Assembly: GCA_025356415.1 (NCBI GenBank)
Contig: JANXTB010000132.1
Coordinates: 1 to 51,547 of the forward strand
Direction of reading: 5' to 3'
Origin: Hyphomicrobiales bacterium
GTDB taxonomy: Bacteria > Pseudomonadota > Alphaproteobacteria > Rhizobiales > Beijerinckiaceae
DNA: 51,547 nt
This document shows positions 26,698 to 34,616 of this stretch, piece after piece. The position numbers and the translations under genes were made by a program. The number at the start of each line of letters is the position of its first letter. Positions within the stretch are counted from its first letter, which is position 1. A model generated the notes under the pieces. That model saw only the letters and a list, made by a program, of their open reading frames with translations, was not told the origin of the DNA and did not search any database.

Positions 26698-26865
26698 GAA
26701 ACCCCCAAGGTGAACGAACTCACCTTGTTGATCTCCTCCTAAGAACGCATGAACCAGCAGAGTAAACATTTTTCCGGTCCCGCGCCGGATCGAGGATTAG
26801 TTACCAATTCGTTTCGCGGGTGAGAGGTGCGGAGGGTAAGCGCCGATTTGATCGGCCGCCTCGAA

Positions 26866-26877
26866 GCAATTAATTGC
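26866..26877. repeat. Island palindrome GCAATTAATTGC, copy 2
   Basis: This is an exact copy followed by ACAACC, as at 18992-19003. It lies 169 bp upstream of the SH3-domain gene start. Confidence 0.7.
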
Positions 26878-27047
26878 ACAACCTTTCTCCAGGCATCCTT
26901 GCAGAGTGGAGTACGTCCGAGGTCGTCGGGAGGCCTCACAATATCCCTTCAAAAGCGCATTCTCTGTTTCGTGGCTACTGAAGATGTAACCTGAATATCA
27001 GCCAATCGGCATGCCGACGCACCCGACTGCTCGGCAACTCCTTAGCC

Positions 27048-27059
27048 GCAATTATTTGC
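27048..27059. repeat. Degenerate island palindrome (GCAATTATTTGC)
   Basis: One mismatch from the 12-bp consensus; followed by ACGAAC. It lies between copy 2 and the Rep-like gene. Confidence 0.5.
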
Positions 27060-27155
27060 ACGAACTTAGTTCGACATGGAACGGTGGACGAGCCATATTC
27101 CTTCCGCTCTTCTTTCTCAGACGGCCTGAAGCAGGCGTCAGGCTAATCGGCTCGG

Positions 27156-27167
27156 GAAGTTAATTGC
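27156..27167. repeat. Degenerate island palindrome (GAAGTTAATTGC)
   Basis: Two mismatches from the consensus in the left half; the right half TTAATTGCTCAA equals that of the copy at 29722-29733. It lies 12 bp beyond the stop of the Rep-like gene. Confidence 0.4.
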
Positions 27168-27178
27168 TCAAAGCGGGG

Positions 27179-28195
27179 CTACCCCTTGAACACCTGAAGA
27201 ATGCCAGTTTCGTCAATTGACGACGGCCAATTACACCAAATCGCATCTACGTCCCACCACGGCTTCATATGCGCTTCCAGGTGCTTGCGATACCGGCTGC
27301 GTCGGGCTTGCGGTAGGTGACCAAGCGCAGCCTGCACGCCGACTTGTTGCGCAGACAGTGCGAAGAGCGCCCAAATGTACGGCTTGTCTTCGCCCGGTGG
27401 CGCATCGGGAATGTTTTCAACCATTTTCATAGCTGCGAACGGGTTCGGCAGCAGCTTTAAATCAGAAAGGAGTTTGACGCTGGGCTGGCGGAGGCGACGC
27501 TCGATCCTCACCACCGACTTGCCATGCCACTCTTGGTGCTTCGCGATGCGCTTAGCTTTTTGGGAATAGATGACGGTTTGATTGCCGTCCTTCTTTCCTG
27601 ACGTGTACGTCTCCAAAGTCCCATTGGTGCGCCACTGCTTGGTCGTCGCAAGCTGCTTAGGCAGCAAGAAAAATTCCTCCATGCGTACGCCCGGAACATC
27701 GACCGCAACGTCCAAGCGAGTTATGCGGCCCCTTTCGACGAAAGCATTCCAGCCGCCCTCAACTAAGAGCGACAACGATGCGTGAAGCTCCTCGATGCCC
27801 TTTGAGCCGAGGTCAATAGGAACGAATTCGAGCCGCAGATCGACCCACTTCTTGTGGTGATGACTGTATTGGAGCAGCGGGTAACGCTTTGCATCGGCCA
27901 CGCTCTTCAGCATGATCCGCTTGGCAATTTTGTATTGGCCCCACTTCGACTTCGCATAGGCATTCGGAAAGAACTCGTCGCTCTTCAGCTGCGTCCAGAT
28001 ATTCCCATGCAGAGCGAAGGCGTCGTCAGTCAGGGACGGGCTAAGGATGAGGCTGATCTTGTCGAGGAAGGGTAAGTAGGGAGACGTGTTCTTCGGTCCG
28101 GTGGTTGCGCTAGGATCGCTCTGGTGGGCGTCCATATGGGGGATGGTTTTGTTCTTGTTAGAAGCGCCACCCTTTTTGGGAATTTTGATCAGCAT
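27179..28195 (-). CDS. Replication-initiator-like protein (Rep_trans-like)
   Basis: The 338-aa protein has RITRLDVAVDVPG near residue 158, a segment typical of rolling-circle plasmid and integrative-element initiators, and a second basic patch VVRIERRLRQPSVKLL near 225. The N-terminal DKISLILSPSLTDDAFALHGNIW and the HHHKKWVDLRLEF strand fit the same fold. A catalytic Tyr cannot be fixed by eye. It starts 22 bp after the integrase stop on the same strand, so integrase and Rep-like protein form an operon. Met21 is an alternative start. If correct, it would nick and replicate the excised island; an unrelated DNA-binding protein remains possible. Confidence 0.5.
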   Translation of the reverse strand: MLIKIPKKGGASNKNKTIPHMDAHQSDPSATTGPKNTSPYLPFLDKISLILSPSLTDDAFALHGNIWTQLKSDEFFPNAYAKSKWGQYKIAKRIMLKSVADAKRYPLLQYSHHHKKWVDLRLEFVPIDLGSKGIEELHASLSLLVEGGWNAFVERGRITRLDVAVDVPGVRMEEFFLLPKQLATTKQWRTNGTLETYTSGKKDGNQTVIYSQKAKRIAKHQEWHGKSVVRIERRLRQPSVKLLSDLKLLPNPFAAMKMVENIPDAPPGEDKPYIWALFALSAQQVGVQAALGHLPQARRSRYRKHLEAHMKPWWDVDAIWCNWPSSIDETGILQVFKG

Positions 28196-28217
28196 CCGTC
28201 CGCCCGCAACTCCCAGC

Positions 28218-29939
28218 TCACTGCTTCACGTGTAAGTGGTTCAGGTCGAGTGCTTCATATTGCACGCCGCTGACGTCTTTCTCATAGAGATCGGGGTGCA
28301 GCTTTGACCCGTAGTGGTCACTGGTCGTTGTTCCCTCAGACCAACCGCCCAGGGACTTAACGGCGTCCTCCGAGGCCCCCGAACGCCGAAGAGCATCACG
28401 CCACGTGTGGCGAAAGCTATAGACCGCTTGTCGCGGCTTCATCTGGATCGCCTGGGGAAGATACACATCTCGAAACTGCTTCAGCGCATACGACGCCGGA
28501 TCGCCGTATTGGTTCGTCGCCAGCTTGGGGAAGAGCCGCTGGTCATCCTTCATGCTTCGTCGATCTTCAACGAAGAGAACGAAGCCAGCTCGCTGCACCT
28601 CAGGGTGCAATGGGACCTGTCGGCGGCTTGCCTTGGTCTTCAAGGACTTCTTCGGCAGATTGTCGAGATCGTCTTCATCCGAGGTGGTGGCAATGTCGAT
28701 GAACCACACGCCCTTCTTCGTCTTCTGAAGGTCTCGCACCTGCAGCTGACAAATTTCACGCGGGCGCAGGCCCATGAACAGCATCAGGTGCGGCAACCAA
28801 AACCGCCAAGACTTTTCGGCATTTCGATAGGGCGGCCCACCTAAAGTCGAACACGTCCGGTAGAAGTCCGACTGAAAAAAAGTGATCAGCTGTTCCGAGG
28901 TGAAGGGCAACCGCTTCTCCTGCGCGCTGAGAACATCGCGGACCAGCGGCTTTAGGCGCTCCGCCGGATTGGACGGCAGCAAGCGTTTGTCCACAGCGAG
29001 CCCGAGCAGCTCCTTTAGTGTCGCCAGGTACTGCTGCTGGCTAAGGAACGAGAGCGTCTTCTTGCCCTCCTGATGGCCCCGAAGGACAGCTGCTTCAAGA
29101 CTGAGCTTCGGATAGTGCTTAGTGCGGTTGGACGGGACACGCGCCAGCAAACTGCACGCGGCGCGGCACTGGTCGAAACCGAGGTCCCGAACGAGCGTCC
29201 CGCCCCCAATAATTTCGCAAACGAGCTTTACACTCGCTTTCTGCCTATCGAGGCTCTTCTCGGCGTGGCCGAACGCTTTCCCCTCCTCGGTTTTGTAACG
29301 CATGAACTCTTCGGCTAACGCGGCAAACGTCAGTGGCGGCGGAATTTGCGGGTCGAACAGCGTGTCAAAGAACGTCCGGTCATTTTCGCCAGCGATCACA
29401 GCGAGCCGTCGCCGGTCGATCTCCATTAGGGTCCGCCGCAGGAGGGAGCCCGCTTCCTGATCGGTCAGCCCCACGCTGGCAGGTCCCGCCTCACCCAACA
29501 ACTGCCGTTCAAGGCGGAGGATGCGTTCGTCGGCGCGAACGTCTCCAGGTTCTCGCAAGGATTGAAGGCCGATCTCTACGTCCTTCAGCATTTCGGCGCG
29601 TTCGCCGCCAGTCTCGGGCTGATCGTTTTCAAGGCGCTTAACCATGCGCCCGGTCACCTCTTCGACATAGCGCCGGACGAGTTCGACCGGGTTGGAAAGG
29701 ACAATCTCGCTTGATCCGTGAGCAATTAATTGCTCAAGACCGTGACGCAAATGATCGAATTTGGCGTCCCATTCCACGTCGGCCACATTCAGACGCGCTT
29801 TGGCTTCCTTGAGGCTGCTGGTCTTGAGCGAGTATTTGACCACGGCTTTGCCAAACGCGGTGCGCACGTCGCCGGGCACGCGGCGGTTGTAGTAGTACAC
29901 TCCAGCGCGTCGGAGTAGATGTTCGGGCATCTTGGCCAT
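28218..29939 (-). CDS. int: Tyrosine integrase of the tRNA-Ala island
   Basis: The 573-aa integrase has a DUF6538-type N-terminus (LLRRAGVYYYNRRVPGDVRTAFGK), a long arm/core-binding region, and a C-terminal catalytic domain. Catalytic residues appear in GLRPREICQLQVRDL (Arg I), YSFRHTWRDALRR (His-x-x-Arg), GGWSEGTTTSDHYGS (third His/Trp position and nucleophilic Tyr), with a Lys in KTKASRRQVPLH. It lies 89 bp from the tRNA-Ala 3' end, exactly where the integrase of a tRNA-targeting element is expected. Its N-terminal coding region contains the palindrome copy at 29722-29733. Confidence 0.9.
   Translation of the reverse strand: MAKMPEHLLRRAGVYYYNRRVPGDVRTAFGKAVVKYSLKTSSLKEAKARLNVADVEWDAKFDHLRHGLEQLIAHGSSEIVLSNPVELVRRYVEEVTGRMVKRLENDQPETGGERAEMLKDVEIGLQSLREPGDVRADERILRLERQLLGEAGPASVGLTDQEAGSLLRRTLMEIDRRRLAVIAGENDRTFFDTLFDPQIPPPLTFAALAEEFMRYKTEEGKAFGHAEKSLDRQKASVKLVCEIIGGGTLVRDLGFDQCRAACSLLARVPSNRTKHYPKLSLEAAVLRGHQEGKKTLSFLSQQQYLATLKELLGLAVDKRLLPSNPAERLKPLVRDVLSAQEKRLPFTSEQLITFFQSDFYRTCSTLGGPPYRNAEKSWRFWLPHLMLFMGLRPREICQLQVRDLQKTKKGVWFIDIATTSDEDDLDNLPKKSLKTKASRRQVPLHPEVQRAGFVLFVEDRRSMKDDQRLFPKLATNQYGDPASYALKQFRDVYLPQAIQMKPRQAVYSFRHTWRDALRRSGASEDAVKSLGGWSEGTTTSDHYGSKLHPDLYEKDVSGVQYEALDLNHLHVKQ
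29719..29736. repeat. Extended island palindrome TGAGCAATTAATTGCTCA, copy 3
   Basis: This is a perfect 18-bp palindrome whose central 12 bp (29722-29733) equal the other exact copies. It lies within the 5' part of the integrase gene, about 290 bp from the attachment site. Confidence 0.7.
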
Positions 29940-30028
29940 CCCTCATGTGTACCAGTCAGGTACGCCACCGGGGAATGTAAGCCGCTGATTTCTTAGAAGT
30001 CTTGGTTTCCAGCGAGTTAAGCTGGGCT

Positions 30029-30104
<76 letters not shown>

Positions 30105-30257
30105 AAGCCGCGGTTTGTTTACGCGCAGGCATTTGGCATGTCAACGCGCGAGCGCCGGCAAATGTCTCAAAACGCGCGAAAGAACGCGGGCCTCGGCTTC
30201 GCTTGCCCCGGCGCCCGCAGCAAGCTAAACCGGAAGCGAATTCGACCGGAGCCAGTG

Positions 30258-30554
30258 ATGCGCGCGATCCTCGATCTCATCCTTCTTGTGCTGCAACTCT
30301 ACACCTGGGTCATCATCGCGATGGCGATCCTGTCCTGGCTGGTCGCGTTCGGCGTCATCAACATCCGCAACGATTTTGTGCGTTCCGTCTGGAACACGCT
30401 GCTGGCGGTGACGGAGCCGATCCTGATGCCGATCCGCAGGCGCCTGCCCAACCTTGGCGGCCTCGACCTGTCGCCGGTCGTCCTGCTGCTCGCCATTTTC
30501 CTGCTCGAGCGCATCATCGTCTATTACATTTACCCTGCCGCCATGGGATTCTGA
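30258..30554 (+). CDS. YggT family membrane protein
   Basis: The 98-aa protein MRAILDLILLVLQLYTWVIIAMAILSWLVAFGVIN has two hydrophobic stretches separated by TEPILMPIRRRLPNLGGLDLSPVVLLL, the YggT family pattern. Family members are linked to osmotic tolerance or to cell-division-associated roles. The stop abuts the GTG of the YggU gene, a frequent YggT-YggU operon. Confidence 0.88.
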   Translation: MRAILDLILLVLQLYTWVIIAMAILSWLVAFGVINIRNDFVRSVWNTLLAVTEPILMPIRRRLPNLGGLDLSPVVLLLAIFLLERIIVYYIYPAAMGF

Positions 30555-30878
30555 GTGGCCAACGTTCCCTGGACGGTGCGCCCGGAAGGGCTGCTCGTCG
30601 AGGTGCGGCTGACGCCACGTGCGGCCATGGACCGGATCGACGGCGTCGAGACGCTCTCGGACGGAACGCCGGTCCTCAAAGCCCGCGTCCGCGCCGTGCC
30701 CGAAAAGGGCAAGGCGAACGCAGCCGTGCTGAAGCTTCTCGCCAAGACCGCTGGCCTTCCCGCCTCGCGGGCGCGCCTGCTCTCGGGCGATACGGCGCGG
30801 CGCAAGACAATCCTGCTCGATGGCGATGGCGCGGCTCTTGCGAGGGCCTTTGCGGAGCTTTTTGCGGCGAAGGGCTAG
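30555..30878 (+). CDS. DUF167/YggU family protein
   Basis: The 107-aa product VRLTPRAAMDRIDGVETLSDGTPVLKARVRAVPEKGKANAAVLKLLAKTAGLP is the DUF167 fold, with the conserved PEKGKANAA segment. The function is unknown. The start is GTG directly after the YggT stop, so the genes are translationally coupled. Confidence 0.88.
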   Translation: MANVPWTVRPEGLLVEVRLTPRAAMDRIDGVETLSDGTPVLKARVRAVPEKGKANAAVLKLLAKTAGLPASRARLLSGDTARRKTILLDGDGAALARAFAELFAAKG

Positions 30879-30944
30879 GATGAAAATCGCTCCGCCCTCG
30901 CCTATGCAGGAAGCCTTGAGCGGACGTGCGAGGAGTTTGCGGAC

Positions 30945-32000
30945 ATGACGGCGCCGAAAACCAATTCAGGCCATTACTTCGAGGATTTCCGGCCCGGCCA
31001 GATCCTGCGCCACGCCACGCCGCGCACGGTGACGACGGGCGACGTCGCGCTCTACACCGCGCTGACAGGCTCGCGATTCGCCGTGCAATCCTCGGACGTC
31101 TTCGCGCAGGCCTTGGGCTATCCGCGCAGCCCAATCGACGACCTGCTCACCTTTCACATCGTTTTCGGCAAGACCGTGCCGGACGTGTCGCTGAACGCCG
31201 TCGCCAATCTTGGCTATGCGCAATGCCGCTTTCTTGCGCCGGTCTATCCGGGCGACACCTTGTCATCGTCATCGGAAGTCATCGGCCTGAAGGAAAATTC
31301 CAACAAGCAGACCGGCGTCGTCTATGTGCGCTCGACCGGCGTCAACCAGCATGGCGTGACCGTGCTCGACTATGTGCGCTGGGTGATGGTGCGCAAGCGC
31401 GACGTGAATGCGCCGGCGCCCGACGAGCTTGTGCCGAAACTCGCAAAAGCGCTGTCGCCCAGCGAGATCGGCACGGCCTGCCCGCCGATCGACAAAGAGA
31501 AGTTCGACCTCGCGCTTGCGGGCGCTCCGCACCGCTTCGGCGATTACGCCAAGGGTGAGCGCATCGACCATGTCGATGGCATGACGATCGAAGAAGCCGA
31601 GCACATGATTGCGACGCGGCTTTATCAAAATACCGCAAAGGTGCACTTCAACCAGTTTACTGAAGGGCAGGGCCGCTTCGGGCGCCGTCTGATCTACGGC
31701 GGGCATGTGATCTCGCTCGCGCGCGCGCTGAGTTTCAACGGGCTCGGAAATGCGTTTCACATCGCGGCGATCAACGCCGGGCGGCATGTCGCGCCGATGT
31801 TTGCAGGGTTGACGGTGTTTGCCTGGAGCGAGATTCTCGATTGCGCCGAATTGCCCGGGCGCGATGATGTCGGCGCCTTGCGCATCCGCACCATCGCGAC
31901 GAAAGACAAGCCCTGCGCGGACTTCTCGCTGATGGAGGGCGAGGGCTATGACCCGTCGGTCATCCTCGACCTCGATTACTGGGCGCTGATGCCGCGGTAA
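30945..32000 (+). CDS. mch: MaoC-family hydratase, probable mesaconyl-CoA hydratase
   Basis: The 351-aa protein contains two hot-dog folds. SGHYFEDFRPGQILRHATPRTVTTGDVALYTAL opens the first, FGKTVPDVSLNAVANLGYAQCRFLAPVYPGDTL and VIGLKENSN match mesaconyl-CoA hydratase of the ethylmalonyl-CoA pathway, and VHFNQFTEGQGRFGRRLIYGGHVISLARAL is the second domain. The enzyme hydrates mesaconyl-C1-CoA to beta-methylmalyl-CoA when cells assimilate C2 or C1 compounds without isocitrate lyase. No other pathway gene is nearby. It ends directly at the convergent esterase stop. Confidence 0.85.
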   Translation: MTAPKTNSGHYFEDFRPGQILRHATPRTVTTGDVALYTALTGSRFAVQSSDVFAQALGYPRSPIDDLLTFHIVFGKTVPDVSLNAVANLGYAQCRFLAPVYPGDTLSSSSEVIGLKENSNKQTGVVYVRSTGVNQHGVTVLDYVRWVMVRKRDVNAPAPDELVPKLAKALSPSEIGTACPPIDKEKFDLALAGAPHRFGDYAKGERIDHVDGMTIEEAEHMIATRLYQNTAKVHFNQFTEGQGRFGRRLIYGGHVISLARALSFNGLGNAFHIAAINAGRHVAPMFAGLTVFAWSEILDCAELPGRDDVGALRIRTIATKDKPCADFSLMEGEGYDPSVILDLDYWALMPR

Positions 32001-32936
32001 TTATTGCGGGGCGCGCTTCAGCAGGAAGTCCCACATCAGGCGCGCGCCATCGATGTCGTTGTTCTGCGCGCCCACTGGCACGCCGCGCGAGCCGCTCAAA
32101 CGGCGACCGGGAATCGTATGCCCGCCGCCCTCGATCCTGACGAGTTCGACAGGCGCCTTGCAGCCCACGCCATGCTCGATCACTACGCGCGAACCATCAT
32201 TCTTGTCGCGATCGAGGATCGTCTGGTTGCGCTGACCACTGCATTGCGCGGCCTTGCTGAAAATCGCGAAGGTCGCCTCCGAGGACAGCACTTCGCGCGG
32301 CCCTTCCGGCATGTTGGCGACGCCGCCATTGAACGGCGTCATCGGGTCGGCCGTGCCATTCATCAGCATGAAGGCGATCGGCTGCTTGGGATTGCAGGAG
32401 GCGGCCCAATCAACCGGCATGTTGGCGACGAAGGCGCCGGCCCCGGCGAAGAGATCGGAATTATCGCAGGCGAGTTTCATCGCCAGCATGCCGCCGCCTG
32501 AAATTCCGGCGACGAAAATTCGCCGGCGGCTAGCGACGCCCTGATCGACCAGTTTCGTCGTCAACGCCTTGATAAACGCCTCGTCATCGGGCGGCGGCAG
32601 GCCGGGCTTGGAGCGTCCCCAGAAGCCATCGACGGCGTCCGGATAGACCACCACGGCGCCGATGTTGCGCGCGAAGGCGTCGAGCCCGAGATTGCGCCGC
32701 GCGCGCAGGCCCGCGCCGCTGCCGCCAGAGCCGCCATGCAAGACGATGATCACCGGGCGCTTGCGCTTCTTCAGTCGCTCGAACTCGACCAGCGTCGCCG
32801 TGCGCTTGACGCCGTCGACCGTGATGGTGACGCGACCGTAGGCCGCTTCCGCCGGACGCGGGGCCGCCATCAGGCAGAGGGCGAGCGTCGCGGCGGCGGC
32901 CGCAACGGAAATCAGGCGTGGGTGCATTGCAAACAT
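32001..32936 (-). CDS. Secreted PHB-depolymerase-like esterase (LpqC family)
   Basis: The ~311-aa protein has a signal peptide (MHPRLISVAAAAATLALCLMAAPRPAEAA), then a polyhydroxybutyrate depolymerase/esterase fold: PVIIVLHGGSGGSGAG (oxyanion region), FVAGISGGGMLAMKLAC with the G-x-S-x-G nucleophile, MNGTADPMTPFNGG near the catalytic Asp, and GGGHTIPG with the catalytic His. It probably hydrolyses polyester or aromatic/carbohydrate esters outside the cytoplasm. The start is ATG 32936 or 32927; longer readings add residues without signal-peptide character. Confidence 0.83.
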   Translation of the reverse strand: MFAMHPRLISVAAAAATLALCLMAAPRPAEAAYGRVTITVDGVKRTATLVEFERLKKRKRPVIIVLHGGSGGSGAGLRARRNLGLDAFARNIGAVVVYPDAVDGFWGRSKPGLPPPDDEAFIKALTTKLVDQGVASRRRIFVAGISGGGMLAMKLACDNSDLFAGAGAFVANMPVDWAASCNPKQPIAFMLMNGTADPMTPFNGGVANMPEGPREVLSSEATFAIFSKAAQCSGQRNQTILDRDKNDGSRVVIEHGVGCKAPVELVRIEGGGHTIPGRRLSGSRGVPVGAQNNDIDGARLMWDFLLKRAPQ

Positions 32937-33044
32937 TCTTTGATCTTGCGGGAAGCTGCTCCGCTGCGCAAGAAGGCGGCAGGAACTTTGACGCTGAGGC
33001 GGCTGGCGCGTCAGAATGAAGCAAATAAACGTGAGGGATTCGAC

Positions 33045-33938
33045 ATGCAGAGCGGCACGCAGGCAGCGCCCAAGGTCTGGCGCGATTACGATCAGGCCGC
33101 TCTCGACGCCGCCTATGATCAATCGGTCTATGCGCCGAATCAGGAGGCGATCAAGGATCGCCGCATGATGATGTCGGGCGTCGCGCTCGAGCGCCTCGGC
33201 GCGCCACAGGTGATCGCCTACGGCGCGGGCGCGAACGAGACCTTCGATCTCTACCGCACGGCTGGCGAGAACCGTCCGCTGGCGATCTACGTCCATGGCG
33301 GCGCATGGCGCGCCGGACGCGCGCGCGATTTCGCCGTTCTTGCCGAACCTTTCATCAGGGCCGGCGCGCATTTCGCCATCCTCGATTTCGATCTCATCCA
33401 GGATTGCGACGGCGATCTTTCAAAGATGATCGACCAGGCCAGACGCGCCACGGCGCAGATCTGCGTGAAGGCGAAGGAATATGGCGCGGACCCGTCACGC
33501 ATCCATCTCATCGGCCATTCGTCCGGCGGGCATATGGCTGGTTGCGTGGTGACGACCGACTGGCGGCGTGACTTCGGGCTATCGCCGGATCTCTTGCGCG
33601 GGGCCATGCTGTTTTCAGGCATGTATGAGCTGGAGCCGGTGCGCCTGTCGGCGCGCTCGCGCTATGTCGCCTTCACCGACAAGATCGTCGAGGAGCTCAG
33701 CGCCATCCGCCGCCTCGACCACATCCACTGCCCGTTGCTGCTCGCCCATGGCACGCTGGAGACGCCAGAATTCCAGCGCCAGACGCGCGACTTCCACGAC
33801 GCGGTCGTGAAAGCAGGAAAGCCGGCCCGACTGCTCATCGGGACCGGCTATAATCATTTCGAGATTCTGGAAACGCTCGCCAACCCCTACGGCCTGCTCG
33901 GCCATGCCGCGCTGGAGCAGATGGGGCTGGCGCCGTGA
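33045..33938 (+). CDS. Alpha/beta hydrolase (BD-FAE / kynurenine formamidase-like)
   Basis: The 297-aa cytoplasmic hydrolase has LAIYVHGGAWRAGRARDFAVLAEPF (oxyanion HGGAW), IHLIGHSSGGHMAG with nucleophilic Ser in GHSSG, and CPLLLAHGTLETPEFQRQ (catalytic Asp/Glu region) followed by GYNHFEI with the likely catalytic His. The arrangement resembles arylformamidase and carboxylesterase relatives; the substrate is unknown. It is oriented away from the secreted esterase, with a shared 108-bp upstream region. Confidence 0.82.
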   Translation: MQSGTQAAPKVWRDYDQAALDAAYDQSVYAPNQEAIKDRRMMMSGVALERLGAPQVIAYGAGANETFDLYRTAGENRPLAIYVHGGAWRAGRARDFAVLAEPFIRAGAHFAILDFDLIQDCDGDLSKMIDQARRATAQICVKAKEYGADPSRIHLIGHSSGGHMAGCVVTTDWRRDFGLSPDLLRGAMLFSGMYELEPVRLSARSRYVAFTDKIVEELSAIRRLDHIHCPLLLAHGTLETPEFQRQTRDFHDAVVKAGKPARLLIGTGYNHFEILETLANPYGLLGHAALEQMGLAP

Positions 33939-33952
33939 TCAGCGCAGTTTGA

Positions 33953-34294
33953 TCAGCCTTTGGCGGGCTGCTGGCAGACGATGCCGTTCTCGCTGAGATG
34001 CGTGGCGAGTTCGCCGGCCTGGAACATCTCGCGGATGATGTCGCAGCCGCCGACGAATTCACCCTTCACGTAGAGCTGCGGGATCGTCGGCCAGTTGGCG
34101 TAATCCTTGATGCCCTGGCGGATGCCGTCGTCCTCGAGCACATTCACGCCCTTGAAGGGCACGCCGAGGTAATCGAGAATCTGCACGACCTGTCCGGAAA
34201 ACCCGCACTGCGGGAATTGCGGCGTGCCCTTCATGAAGAGCACGACATCGTTGCCGGTGACTTCCTGTTTGATCTGTTCCTGAACGTCGGCCAT
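33953..34294 (-). CDS. grxD: Monothiol glutaredoxin (Grx4/GrxD type)
   Basis: The 113-aa protein has the CGFS active site (FPQCGFSGQVVQIL) and the family elements NDVVLFMKGTPQ, NWPTIPQLYVKGEFVGGCDIIREM. Such glutaredoxins bind [2Fe-2S] clusters with BolA proteins for Fe-S trafficking. The bolA gene lies directly upstream on the same strand, matching a known physical and genetic partnership. Confidence 0.93.
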   Translation of the reverse strand: MADVQEQIKQEVTGNDVVLFMKGTPQFPQCGFSGQVVQILDYLGVPFKGVNVLEDDGIRQGIKDYANWPTIPQLYVKGEFVGGCDIIREMFQAGELATHLSENGIVCQQPAKG

Positions 34295-34370
34295 GGCTGT
34301 CTTCCTTTGAGCGGAGGTCAAGGTTCCGCCTTCATGTGGATAATATAAGCGGTTCGCGGCTCTGCGCCAG

Positions 34371-34604
34371 TCAGGCGGGCGCGCTTGTGGTCAATGCGAG
34401 CGCATGCAGCGCGCCGCCCATGTGTCCTTTCAGCGCGGCGTACACGATCTGGTGCTGCTGCACGCGCGTCTTGCCCTTGAAGGCGGTGGAGACGACGGTC
34501 GCGGCGTAATGATCGCCGTCGCCCGCCAGATCGGTGATCTGGACGACCGCGTCTGGCAGCGCCGCCTTGATCATCTCTTCGATTTCGTGAGCCTGCATGG
34601 CCAT
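34371..34604 (-). CDS. BolA family protein
   Basis: The 77-aa protein MAMQAHEIEEMIKAALPDAVVQITDLAGDGDHYAATVVSTAFKGKTRVQQHQIVYAALKGHMGG is a small BolA (IbaG-like) with the FKGKTRVQQHQIVYAAL helix and the conserved His. BolA proteins form [2Fe-2S]-bridged heterodimers with CGFS glutaredoxins. It sits between purL and grxD, a conserved order in Rhizobiales. Confidence 0.92.
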   Translation of the reverse strand: MAMQAHEIEEMIKAALPDAVVQITDLAGDGDHYAATVVSTAFKGKTRVQQHQIVYAALKGHMGGALHALALTTSAPA

Positions 34605-34616
34605 GGAGTTCGATCC

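Larger units (their letters stand above)
26698..27178. other. Intergenic region of the island with clustered palindromes
   Basis: About 480 bp lie between the end of the Rep-like gene and the start of the SH3-domain gene. It holds one exact (26866-26877) and two degenerate (27048-27059, 27156-27167) copies of the GCAATTAATTGC element over about 300 bp. No convincing gene is seen; the 66-aa frame at 26739-26939 has no ribosome-binding site or protein character. It could be a control region, a replication-origin-like site or an integrase accessory-site region. Confidence 0.5.

Noticed and set aside
26739-26939. 66-codon minus-strand frame in the palindrome-rich intergenic region
   Set aside because: No ribosome-binding site or protein-like pattern, and it is only a short frame across a region with repeats; chance open frame is more likely.
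26698-27178. CRISPR-like array from the repeated palindromes
   Set aside because: Only three 12-bp elements with irregular spacing and no unique spacers of uniform length; no cas genes in the window.
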